This document shows, in pieces, positions 1-5,456 of a stretch of 5,456 nucleotides of DNA. Each line of letters starts with the position of its first letter. The stretch's first letter is position 1. Made by a program: the position numbers and the translations under genes. The stretch comes from Flavobacteriia bacterium (GTDB lineage Bacteria > Bacteroidota > Bacteroidia > Flavobacteriales > Flavobacteriaceae). Under the pieces are notes generated by a model. That model was given only the letters and a program-made list of their open reading frames with translations, did no database searches and had not been told where the DNA came from. Where the stretch lies: positions 1-5,456 of the forward strand of contig QNYL01000311.1 of the NCBI GenBank assembly GCA_003973375.1. The letters run 5' to 3'.

Positions 1-701
1 AATGTATTATTGTTGATGATGAGCCCATTGCCCGTGAGATCCTGGAAAATCATCTAAGAAGGATCGATGCCATTGAGGTGGTCGCTTCCTGTAAAAATGC
101 CATTGAAGCTTTTAACTCGATCAGTACCACAAAAGTTGATCTCATCTTTTTAGACATCAATATGCCGGAAATATCGGGACTCTCCTTTGCCAGATCCATC
201 AATAAAGAAATTAAGATCATCTTTACCACAGCCTACCGTGAATATGCAGTGGATGGTTTCGATCTGAAAGCAGTTGATTACCTTTTAAAACCCGTTTCTT
301 TTGAACGTTTGCTTCAGGCGGTAAATAAATTCCTGGAGGAAACGCCTCCCGTTTTCACAGAGACCTCTAAAAGAATTGAACAGGAAAAAAATGATTTTAT
401 TTTTGTGCGTGCCGACCGGAAAATGATCCGTGTTGATTTTACCGATATCAATTATATCGAAAGTCTGGGAGATTACTTAAAAATACATTTACCCAATAAA
501 ACACTTGTTACCCGGGAAACCATCAGCAGTATCGAGGTAAAACTTCCAAAGAATGACTTTATGCGGATCCACAGATCCTTTATTGTTGCCTTTAAAAAAA
601 TCGAATCCTTTACCAGTGAATACGTTGAAGTAAACAAAAAATCCATTCCAATTAGCCGAAGCTATAAAAAAGAAGTTCTAAAACGACTGGAAAACGTGTA
701 A
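1..701 (+). CDS. LytTR-family response regulator (partial, 5' end just outside window)
   Basis: This is a two-component DNA-binding response regulator of the LytR/AlgR type, cytoplasmic, expected to be phosphorylated by a sensor kinase and then bind promoter DNA. The reading frame is open from base 3 (first codon TGT), giving 232 visible residues. The GTG at 78 is internal, because the receiver acidic pair VDDE lies upstream at visible residues 4-7. Bases 1-2 are probably the end of a Lys codon, so only about two residues are missing. The receiver domain spans about 1-110: phospho-acceptor Asp51 in LDINMP, Thr75/Thr76 in FTTAY, and Lys96 in LLKPV. A short linker leads to the LytTR domain at about 132-230, with the signatures RIHRSFIV and IPISRSYK. 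The partner kinase is not in the window; in Bacteroidetes such regulators often follow a LytS-like histidine kinase gene, so one may lie just upstream (inference). The target genes cannot be read from the sequence. Confidence 0.95.
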   Translation, partial: CIIVDDEPIAREILENHLRRIDAIEVVASCKNAIEAFNSISTTKVDLIFLDINMPEISGLSFARSINKEIKIIFTTAYREYAVDGFDLKAVDYLLKPVSFERLLQAVNKFLEETPPVFTETSKRIEQEKNDFIFVRADRKMIRVDFTDINYIESLGDYLKIHLPNKTLVTRETISSIEVKLPKNDFMRIHRSFIVAFKKIESFTSEYVEVNKKSIPISRSYKKEVLKRLENV

Positions 702-703
702 TT

Positions 704-745
704 GTTAAATGTTTATTTGTTTATACGTTTAACTGTTTATTGTTC
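704..745. repeat. Short tandem repeat, GTTTA-type unit with 8-base period
   Basis: Starting two bases after the response-regulator stop codon, GTT recurs at 704, 711, 719, 727, 735 and 742. The four central copies (711, 719, 727, 735) are spaced exactly 8 bases apart and read GTTTAT, GTTTAT, GTTTAA and GTTTAT. The outer two are 7 bases away and more degenerate. The tract is AT-rich and non-coding. Similar GTTTA-rich tracts are, as far as I recall, seen between genes in Flavobacteriia, but I cannot confirm this here. The unit loosely resembles half-sites described for LytTR regulators, but those are usually spaced one helical turn or more apart, so a regulatory role is only a possibility. Confidence 0.65.
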
Positions 746-818
746 CGTTTTTGTATTTAAGGTTTGCCTACCGTAGTAGATTTCATATATAATACTAACT
801 ACTTTTTTATACTGAATT

Positions 819-884
819 TTCGATATTCAATCAAATGATCTTCTCTCCTCTGAGTATCTCTGTGTCATAATTTTGGATATCGAA
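819..884. repeat. Inverted repeat (8-base arms) flanking a CTCTG-type direct repeat
   Basis: TTCGATAT at 819-826 is the exact reverse complement of ATATCGAA at 877-884, with 50 bases between the arms. Inside lie two adjacent 10-base units, CCTCTGAGTA (847-856) and TCTCTGTGTC (857-866), sharing CTCTG-G at matching positions. The arms are AT-rich and the loop is long, so this is weak as a transcript hairpin. The arrangement could be a degenerate dispersed repeat element, but no target-site duplication or coding capacity is visible, and chance is possible for 8-base AT-rich arms. Confidence 0.3.
868..875 (+). promoter_or_regulatory. Possible upstream -7 box for mvaD
   Basis: TAATTTTG matches the Bacteroidetes -7 consensus TAnnTTTG exactly. 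It lies 56 bases before the mvaD TTG codon and would give a leader of about 50 bases. I see no good TTG-type -33 element at the usual distance upstream, and the box overlaps the edge of the inverted repeat, so this is a weaker candidate than the box at 910-917. Confidence 0.3.
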
Positions 885-909
885 TTTTAAACTATTAAAC
901 CTAAAACTT

Positions 910-917
910 TATCTTTG
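910..917 (+). promoter_or_regulatory. Probable -7 promoter box for mvaD
   Basis: TATCTTTG is an exact match to the Bacteroidetes -7 consensus TAnnTTTG. Transcription would start near 922-925, only about 7-10 bases before the mvaD TTG start at 932, so the mRNA would be almost leaderless. No clear -33 TTG is visible about 19 bases upstream; that region is only AT-rich. The position directly before the gene and after 200 bases of non-coding DNA supports the call. Confidence 0.55.
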
Positions 918-931
918 TTAAAATTTATGTT

Positions 932-2020
932 TTGACCGAAAAAGATTTTATCCTTAAAGATTTTGACTTGTCCGGATTAACTTCAGGCAGTTTTAGCTGG
1001 CAAAGTCCGAGTAATATAGCCCTGGTAAAATACTGGGGGAAAAGTGATCCTCAGATCCCTAAGAATCCATCCATCAGTTTTACACTGAATAACTGCCATA
1101 CCCTGACCACTTTAGAATTTAAGAAAAAAGACAAAGTTTCTGATGATTTCGAATTTGAAGTGATCTTTGAAGGTAAAAAAAGGGAAGATTTTAAACCTAA
1201 AATTGAAAAATTCTTTAAACGGATTGAAAGATACATTCCTTTTATCCGTAATTATTCCTATGTAATCAACACAGAGAATTCCTTTCCGCACAGCAGTGGA
1301 ATTGCTTCTTCGGCCAGTGGAATGAGCGCTCTGGCTCTTTGCCTGATAAATATGGAAAAGGAAATAAATCCGGAGATTACCAAGGAATACTTTAACCGGA
1401 AAGCATCTTTTCTGGCACGACTCGGTTCGGGCAGTGCTGCAAGAAGTATTGAAGGAGAAATTGTGGTTTGGGGAGAACACCGGGAAATTCCGGAAAGTTC
1501 TGATCTTTACGGAATAAGATTTCCTTTTGATGTACATCCGGTTTTTAAAAACTATCAGGACACGATCTTACTGGTGGATAAAGGTCAGAAACAGGTTTCC
1601 AGCACCCTGGGCCATAACCTGATGATCGATCATCCTTTTTCTAAACAACGTTTTGATCAGGCCCGTAAGAATATTTCTGCCCTGACAAATATTTTGCAGG
1701 AAGGCAATCTAAAGAACTTTGTTAAACTTGTTGAAAGTGAAGCCTTAACACTTCATGCCATGATGATGACCTCCGATCCGGATTTTATCTTAATGAAACC
1801 CAATACACTGGAAATCATTCAAAGAATAAGAGAATACCGAAGTCAAACAGAATCGGATATCTGTTTTACATTAGATGCCGGTGCTAACGTGCATGTACTC
1901 TTCCCCGAAAGGGAAAAAGAGAATGTTAACACATTTATAAACAGTAATTTGCTTGCTTTTTGCCAGAAAAAACAGTATATTTGTGATCAGGCGGGTAAAG
2001 GGGCAAAGAAGGCGAACTAA
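932..2020 (+). CDS. mvaD: Diphosphomevalonate decarboxylase
   Basis: This cytoplasmic GHMP-superfamily enzyme performs the last step of the classical mevalonate pathway: ATP-dependent decarboxylation of mevalonate 5-diphosphate to isopentenyl diphosphate. The 362-residue product shows the family landmarks in order: substrate-binding SNIALVKYWGK (27-37), NPSISFTL (45-52), the phosphate-binding glycine/serine loop SSGIASSASGMSALA (121-135), LGSGSAARS (164-172) with Arg171 at the usual substrate-contact position, and catalytic Asp315 in FTLDAGANVHVLF. It is somewhat longer than typical bacterial MvaD (about 330), largely through an N-terminal extension of about 25 residues, which I recall as common in flavobacterial homologues. 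The start is TTG at 932, giving MTEKDF; no in-frame ATG lies nearby upstream. An ATG at 927 is out of frame and stops after two codons. A -7 box sits just upstream at 910-917. The intact motifs favour diphosphomevalonate over monophosphate substrate, though that needs assay. Confidence 0.95.
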   Translation: MTEKDFILKDFDLSGLTSGSFSWQSPSNIALVKYWGKSDPQIPKNPSISFTLNNCHTLTTLEFKKKDKVSDDFEFEVIFEGKKREDFKPKIEKFFKRIERYIPFIRNYSYVINTENSFPHSSGIASSASGMSALALCLINMEKEINPEITKEYFNRKASFLARLGSGSAARSIEGEIVVWGEHREIPESSDLYGIRFPFDVHPVFKNYQDTILLVDKGQKQVSSTLGHNLMIDHPFSKQRFDQARKNISALTNILQEGNLKNFVKLVESEALTLHAMMMTSDPDFILMKPNTLEIIQRIREYRSQTESDICFTLDAGANVHVLFPEREKENVNTFINSNLLAFCQKKQYICDQAGKGAKKAN

Positions 2021-2119
2021 GAGTTTTATCTGCAACCGGATCAGAAATTAACAATTCATACATACACACGGGTATAAATGTACCTGCAGCGGTTTTGTAT
2101 GACCCTAAGTTCTCTGATC

Positions 2120-2692
2120 ATGAAAAATTATCTGTATTATTCAATTGTTTTATTGTGCTTATTCACACTTTCTTCTTATGCACAAAAAGATACGATCTGG
2201 TTTGACTCAAACTGGAAAAAAACCACAAAAGATAATGCTGCTTTTTACAGAACCGAAAGTTCTAAAAAAGGGAATGGCTATTGGTTTGAAGATTATTACG
2301 TCTCCGGTGTTAAACAAATGGAAGGCATTTCAATGTATAAAGATAAAGAAGTTTTTGACGGAACAGTGAAGTGGTATTACGAAAATGGCAAACCTCTTCA
2401 GGTTGTTAATTTCAAAAATGGTAAGCTTAACGGAAAAAGACAGATCTTCTTTGAAAACGGTAAACTTAAAAGCGAATCTTTTTATAAAAATGGTAATAAA
2501 GAAGGAAAATATAAACTTTATTACGATAATGGCAGGCTCAACAAAGAAGGAAACTTTAAAAATAATTTAGAAACCGGTTTGTGGAAAATATACTATCCTA
2601 ACGGTAAAATGAAATCGGAAGGTACTTATCAGGATGGTAAAAAAGTAAATATCTGGAAAACCTATTATTACGATGGTACAAACCAAAATTAA
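2120..2692 (+). CDS. Exported MORN-like repeat protein (YwqK-family 'antitoxin'-type)
   Basis: The product has 190 residues. The ATG at 2120 is preferred over in-frame ATGs at 2078 and 2099 because it begins with a good Sec signal peptide: Lys2, a hydrophobic core at about 9-17 (IVLLCLFTL), and probable cleavage after Ala21 (SSYA/Q). Cys13 has no proper lipobox around it, so a lipoprotein is unlikely. After a spacer (22-80) come degenerate repeats of about 23 residues built on YYxNGKxxxxxxFKNGKxxG. They start near 85, 109, 132, 156 and, partly, 180, and match the MORN_2/YwqK type. These repeats form beta-hairpin stacks. Databases often label such proteins 'toxin-antitoxin system YwqK family antitoxin', but an exported single gene with no toxin beside it does not support that role. 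No function can be assigned. It lies 99 bases after mvaD without an obvious promoter of its own, so it may be co-transcribed with mvaD. Confidence 0.85.
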   Translation: MKNYLYYSIVLLCLFTLSSYAQKDTIWFDSNWKKTTKDNAAFYRTESSKKGNGYWFEDYYVSGVKQMEGISMYKDKEVFDGTVKWYYENGKPLQVVNFKNGKLNGKRQIFFENGKLKSESFYKNGNKEGKYKLYYDNGRLNKEGNFKNNLETGLWKIYYPNGKMKSEGTYQDGKKVNIWKTYYYDGTNQN

Positions 2693-2768
2693 AATCAAAT
2701 CAATTTGAATTAACACTCAGCTTATAATCTTAAAAAGAAAGATTTAACCCTGTTTCCAATAAATCCTT

Positions 2769-2776
2769 TATATTTG
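2769..2776 (+). promoter_or_regulatory. Probable -7 promoter box for the kinase-ubiA-nitrilase operon
   Basis: TATATTTG matches the Bacteroidetes -7 consensus TAnnTTTG exactly and ends 24 bases before the kinase ATG, predicting a leader of about 17-20 bases that is A/T-rich and lacks a Shine-Dalgarno sequence. A convincing -33 TTG is not seen at standard spacing. It follows 108 bases of non-coding DNA, and the three genes downstream are closely packed, so this box probably drives all of them. Confidence 0.6.
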
Positions 2777-2800
2777 CATTATCTATATAAAACTGTTTGA

Positions 2801-3727
2801 ATGAAGGGCCCCTTATTTTATGCAAAGATTTTGCTTTTTGGAGAATATGGAATTATCAAAGATTCCAAAGGTCTGGCCATACCGTATAATTCATATCAGG
2901 GAGCGTTAAAACTTTCAGATGATCTTACGGATTCTGCTAAAGATTCCAACAACAAACTCAAAGCCTATTACAGTTATCTTTCTGAATTAAACCAAAAGGA
3001 TCTCGATCTCCGTCTTGATGAGTTTAAATCGGATATTGATAAAGGGATGTATTTTGATTCCAGTATTCCTCAGGGATACGGCGTAGGCAGTTCCGGAGCT
3101 CTTGTAGCTGCAATTTACGATCGCTATGCCAATGATAAGATCACCGTACTCGAAAATCTGACCCGTGATAAGCTCTTAAAATTAAAATCGGTTTTTTCTT
3201 TGATGGAATCGTTCTTTCATGGGAAAAGTTCCGGACTCGATCCGTTGAATTCTTATCTGAGCTTACCCATTCTGATCAATTCAAAAGACAATATAGAGGC
3301 TACCGGTATTCCTTCACAAAAAGAAGGCAAAGGAGCCGTTTTTTTACTGGATTCTGAGATGACCGGAGAAACCCAGCCTATGGTAAATATCTTTATGAAC
3401 AAGATGAAGAATGAAGGCTTTAGAAATATGATCGATAAGGATTTTGCCCGTTATACAGATGCCTGTATCGATGATTTTCTCCATGGTGATGTACAATCTC
3501 TTTTCGGTAATGTAAAGAAACTATCGAGAGTTGTTTTAAAACATTTTAAACCTATGATCCCGAATACTTTTCACAAACTCTGGAAACAGGGTCTTGAGAG
3601 TAATGATTACTATCTGAAACTATGCGGATCAGGTGGAGGCGGATATATTTTAGGCTTTACCGAAGATTATGAAAAGGTGCAAAAATTATTAAAAGACTAT
3701 AAATTAGAGTTGGTTTACAGATTTTAA
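2801..3727 (+). CDS. GHMP kinase, probable mevalonate kinase (flavobacterial type)
   Basis: This is a cytoplasmic ATP-dependent kinase of the GHMP superfamily, 308 residues, the usual size for mevalonate kinases. Visible landmarks: the N-terminal AKILLFGEYGII (8-19), with Lys9 at the position of the substrate-site lysine; the phosphate-binding loop PQGYGVGSSGALVAA (90-104); ESFFHGKSSGLDP (136-148), with Glu136 as the probable magnesium ligand and Asp147 as the probable catalytic base; and the C-terminal glycine motif LCGSGGGGYILGF (274-286). The likely reaction is phosphorylation of mevalonate to mevalonate 5-phosphate. From memory, work on Flavobacterium johnsoniae found a complete classical pathway using kinases only distantly related to known ones. 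Phosphomevalonate kinase is therefore the main alternative, and the sequence alone does not settle it. The ATG at 2801 is the only sensible start, since the conserved motif begins at residue 8. The gene has its own -7 box and is followed after 14 bases by ubiA. Confidence 0.85.
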   Translation: MKGPLFYAKILLFGEYGIIKDSKGLAIPYNSYQGALKLSDDLTDSAKDSNNKLKAYYSYLSELNQKDLDLRLDEFKSDIDKGMYFDSSIPQGYGVGSSGALVAAIYDRYANDKITVLENLTRDKLLKLKSVFSLMESFFHGKSSGLDPLNSYLSLPILINSKDNIEATGIPSQKEGKGAVFLLDSEMTGETQPMVNIFMNKMKNEGFRNMIDKDFARYTDACIDDFLHGDVQSLFGNVKKLSRVVLKHFKPMIPNTFHKLWKQGLESNDYYLKLCGSGGGGYILGFTEDYEKVQKLLKDYKLELVYRF

Positions 3728-3741
3728 ATCCATTAAAAACT

Positions 3742-4680
3742 ATGGATTTACTTAAAGAAGCTGAAAAAAATACAGCAAACAAACCCATAAAATATCCTTT
3801 TTACTACAAATTTCTGAGCTTGCTTTCGGTGGTAAGAGGTTATAATATTTTTATCATTGTTCTTGCGCAGTATCTTGCAGCTATTTTTATCTTTTCGCCA
3901 GAGAAATCCTTACGCGATGTTCTTTTTGATTTTAACCTGTACCTTATTGTTCTGGCTACAATGTCGGTAATTGCCGCCGGCTACATCATCAATAACTTTT
4001 ACGATGCAGAAAAAGATAAGATCAATAAACCTATCAAATCCAAGATCGACAGTATTGTAGGACAAAGAACCAAATTGAATATTTATTTCTTTTTGAATTT
4101 CTTAGGAGTTTTCTTTGCTTTGCTGGTATCCTGGCGTGCTGCACTCTTTTTTACAGTATATATTTTCCTGATCTGGTTTTATTCGCACAAGCTTAAGAAA
4201 TACCCGCTAACCGGACTCTTTTCCGGGGCAATTCTGGCACTTCTGCCTTTTTTCGTAATCTTTATCTATTATAAAAATTTCTCTGAGATCATCTTTACAC
4301 ATGCGGCTTTTCTCTTTTTTATCCTGATGATCCGTGAATTGATCAAAGACCTGGAAAATATTAAAGGAGATGTAGTACAGAATTATATGACGATCCCAGT
4401 AAAATACGGTGAATACTTTACAAAATTACTCATTACACTCATTGTATTACTTACTCTGGATCCCATCTATTTTCTGTTGCATTATCCCGAAATCGGCATG
4501 ATGAGATTCTATTTTTATTTTGTGATCGCGGTTTTACTCGTGTTCTGTATCATGTTATGGCGGGCAAAAGGCAAAAAAGACTATCTTATCCTGCACAATA
4601 TCATTAAGGTGATAATTGTGGTTGGTGTGTTGAGTTTAACTTTGATAGACACTTCGGTGATCATAAATCGCATATTATGA
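3742..4680 (+). CDS. UbiA-family prenyltransferase (DGGGP-synthase-like)
   Basis: This is an integral membrane prenyltransferase of 312 residues that joins a polyprenyl diphosphate to an acceptor, using magnesium held by two Asp-rich motifs. The first motif is N84-x3-D88-x3-D92 (NNFYDAEKD); the second is DLENIKGD at 203-210, with Asp203, Glu205 and Asp210. A conserved YSHKLKKYPLTG stretch (147-158) lies between them. About nine hydrophobic segments can be read, near 32-52, 63-84, 112-130, 133-147, 158-177, 184-200, 226-247, 255-273 and 284-305. Flavobacterial relatives are commonly annotated as geranylgeranylglycerol-phosphate geranylgeranyltransferase, the archaeal-lipid enzyme. The acceptor here is unproven, and menaquinone or another quinone precursor remains possible. 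It starts 14 bases after the kinase, behind an A-rich leader (ATTAAAAACT), so the two are almost certainly one operon. Its stop overlaps the nitrilase start. Confidence 0.85.
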   Translation: MDLLKEAEKNTANKPIKYPFYYKFLSLLSVVRGYNIFIIVLAQYLAAIFIFSPEKSLRDVLFDFNLYLIVLATMSVIAAGYIINNFYDAEKDKINKPIKSKIDSIVGQRTKLNIYFFLNFLGVFFALLVSWRAALFFTVYIFLIWFYSHKLKKYPLTGLFSGAILALLPFFVIFIYYKNFSEIIFTHAAFLFFILMIRELIKDLENIKGDVVQNYMTIPVKYGEYFTKLLITLIVLLTLDPIYFLLHYPEIGMMRFYFYFVIAVLLVFCIMLWRAKGKKDYLILHNIIKVIIVVGVLSLTLIDTSVIINRIL

Positions 4681-5456
4681 GTAAGAATTTGCTTCGTATC
4701 GGAATGGCACAAATCGCACCGGTTTGGCTGAATAAAGAAGGTACCCTTAAAAAGATCGTGGAAACACTGGAAAAAGCAGTCGCAGAACAATGCGAACTCG
4801 TTGTTTTCGGTGAAGCGCTTTTACCCGGCTATCCGTTTTGGCTAGCCCTTACGGGAGGAGCCGAATGGAACACAAAGCTTAACAAGGAACTCCACGCGCA
4901 TTATGCCCACAACGCAGTGGATATCGATGCCGGCGAACTTGATGTTGTTTGTCGGATGTGTAAAGAACACAATATGTCCGTTTACCTTGGGATAATCGAA
5001 CGTCCGGCCGATCGCGGCGGCCACAGTTTGTATTGTACCCTGGTTTATGTCGATCAGCATGGAAAGATCCGGTCAACCCATAGAAAACTGCAACCTACTT
5101 ATGATGAACGCCTGACCTGGGCACCGGGTGACGGCCATGGCTTGCAAGTACATCCATTAAAGAAGTTTCATGTGGGTGGCCTCAATTGCTGGGAAAACTG
5201 GATGCCATTACCGCGTACCGCCCTCTACGGCTTGGGTGAAGATCTGCATATTGCCGTTTGGCCCGGCAACAAACACAACACTCAGGATATTACACGTTTT
5301 ATCGCCCGGGAGTCGCGTTCGTATGTGGTATCTGTTTCGGCACTGATGCGGTACGAAGATTTTCCGGCTGATACCCCGCACATCAATAGGATCCTGGAAA
5401 AAGCACCCAAGGTCTTGGCCAACGGCGGATCGTGTATTGCGGCACCTGACGGGCAA
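4677..5456 (+). CDS. Nitrilase, carbon-nitrogen hydrolase family (partial, 3' end outside window)
   Basis: This cytoplasmic enzyme of the nitrilase superfamily should hydrolyse an organic nitrile to the carboxylic acid and ammonia through a thiol intermediate. The frame is open from ATG 4677 to the window end (260 codons, no stop). The full catalytic set is visible: Glu46 in VFGEALLPGYP, Lys137 in HRKLQPTYDERLTW with the extra Glu144, and Cys171 in GGLNCWENWMPL. The CWENxMPL and HRKLxPTxxERxxW signatures point to true nitrilases (branch 1) rather than amidases or carbamoylases. The natural substrate cannot be told. Family members run to about 310-350 residues, so roughly 50-90 are cut off. 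The start overlaps the ubiA stop as ATGA, implying translational coupling. Base composition differs from its neighbours: GC is 33 of 60 in 4981-5040 and 32 of 60 in 5221-5280, against 22 of 60 in ubiA 4321-4380, suggesting acquisition from a more GC-rich source. Confidence 0.93.
   Translation, partial: MSKNLLRIGMAQIAPVWLNKEGTLKKIVETLEKAVAEQCELVVFGEALLPGYPFWLALTGGAEWNTKLNKELHAHYAHNAVDIDAGELDVVCRMCKEHNMSVYLGIIERPADRGGHSLYCTLVYVDQHGKIRSTHRKLQPTYDERLTWAPGDGHGLQVHPLKKFHVGGLNCWENWMPLPRTALYGLGEDLHIAVWPGNKHNTQDITRFIARESRSYVVSVSALMRYEDFPADTPHINRILEKAPKVLANGGSCIAAPDGQ

Noticed and set aside
1112..1537. Open frame of 141 codons on the minus strand
   Set aside because: It lies wholly antisense within mvaD, which has all family motifs. 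The encoded sequence resembles no family, and no promoter box or A-rich leader is evident.
2078..2119. Earlier starts (ATG 2078 or 2099) for the YwqK-like protein
   Set aside because: They would place 7-14 extra residues, including an Arg-Phe-Cys stretch, in front of a textbook signal peptide that begins at the ATG at 2120.
2120..2692. Toxin-antitoxin module around the YwqK-like gene
   Set aside because: No small toxin-like partner exists on either side: the neighbours are mvaD and a GHMP kinase, and the protein is predicted to be exported.
2695..2708. Palindrome TCAAAT-CA-ATTTGA just after the YwqK-like stop codon
   Set aside because: It has AT-rich arms of six bases and a two-base centre, which are expected by chance in such DNA. 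It could be an operator, but nothing else supports that.
2726..2744. Stem-loop AATCTT/AAGATT with 7-base loop as a terminator after the YwqK-like gene
   Set aside because: The stem has six mostly A-T pairs and no following T tract; it is too weak to call as an intrinsic terminator.
4842..5456. Minus-strand open frames within the 3' part of the window
   Set aside because: They are shadows of the GC-rich nitrilase gene on the + strand, whose catalytic Glu, Lys and Cys motifs are all in frame and intact.

Overview
The window looks like chromosomal DNA from a member of the Bacteroidetes, most likely the class Flavobacteriia. The evidence is the low GC in the first five genes, promoter-like TAnnTTTG boxes of the Bacteroidetes sigma-factor type, A-rich rather than Shine-Dalgarno-like leaders, and a run of flavobacterial-style mevalonate-pathway genes. 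All six genes read on the + strand.

Layout: (a) 1-701 is the nearly complete 3' part of a LytTR-type response regulator, missing perhaps two residues. (b) 702-931 is a 230-base AT-rich intergenic region. It holds a short GTTTA-type tandem repeat with an 8-base period, a small CTCTG-type repeat, an inverted repeat and two -7 promoter boxes. (c) 932-2020 is diphosphomevalonate decarboxylase (mvaD), read from a TTG start. (d) 2120-2692 is an exported MORN-like repeat protein of the kind labelled YwqK family. (e) 2801-3727 is a GHMP kinase, probably the mevalonate kinase, with its own -7 box. (f) 3742-4680 is a UbiA-family membrane prenyltransferase 14 bases downstream. (g) 4677 to the window end is a nitrilase whose start codon overlaps the UbiA stop (ATGA). 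It is cut by the window end after 260 codons.

How the genes fit together: the kinase and decarboxylase are steps in making isopentenyl diphosphate from mevalonate. The UbiA protein would use a long polyprenyl diphosphate made downstream of that, with a polar or lipid acceptor in the membrane. Phosphomevalonate kinase is not visible as a separate gene. The YwqK-like protein sits between the isoprenoid genes without an obvious link to them. The nitrilase is the clear outsider: it is visibly more GC-rich than its neighbours and has no evident place in isoprenoid synthesis, yet it is translationally coupled to the UbiA gene. It is probably a later acquisition.

I found no RNA genes, CRISPR arrays, insertion sequences or convincing intrinsic terminators. 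Most of the window is ordinary flavobacterial core gene content. The points most worth checking are the nitrilase junction, the unusual mvaD start and the acceptor of the UbiA enzyme.
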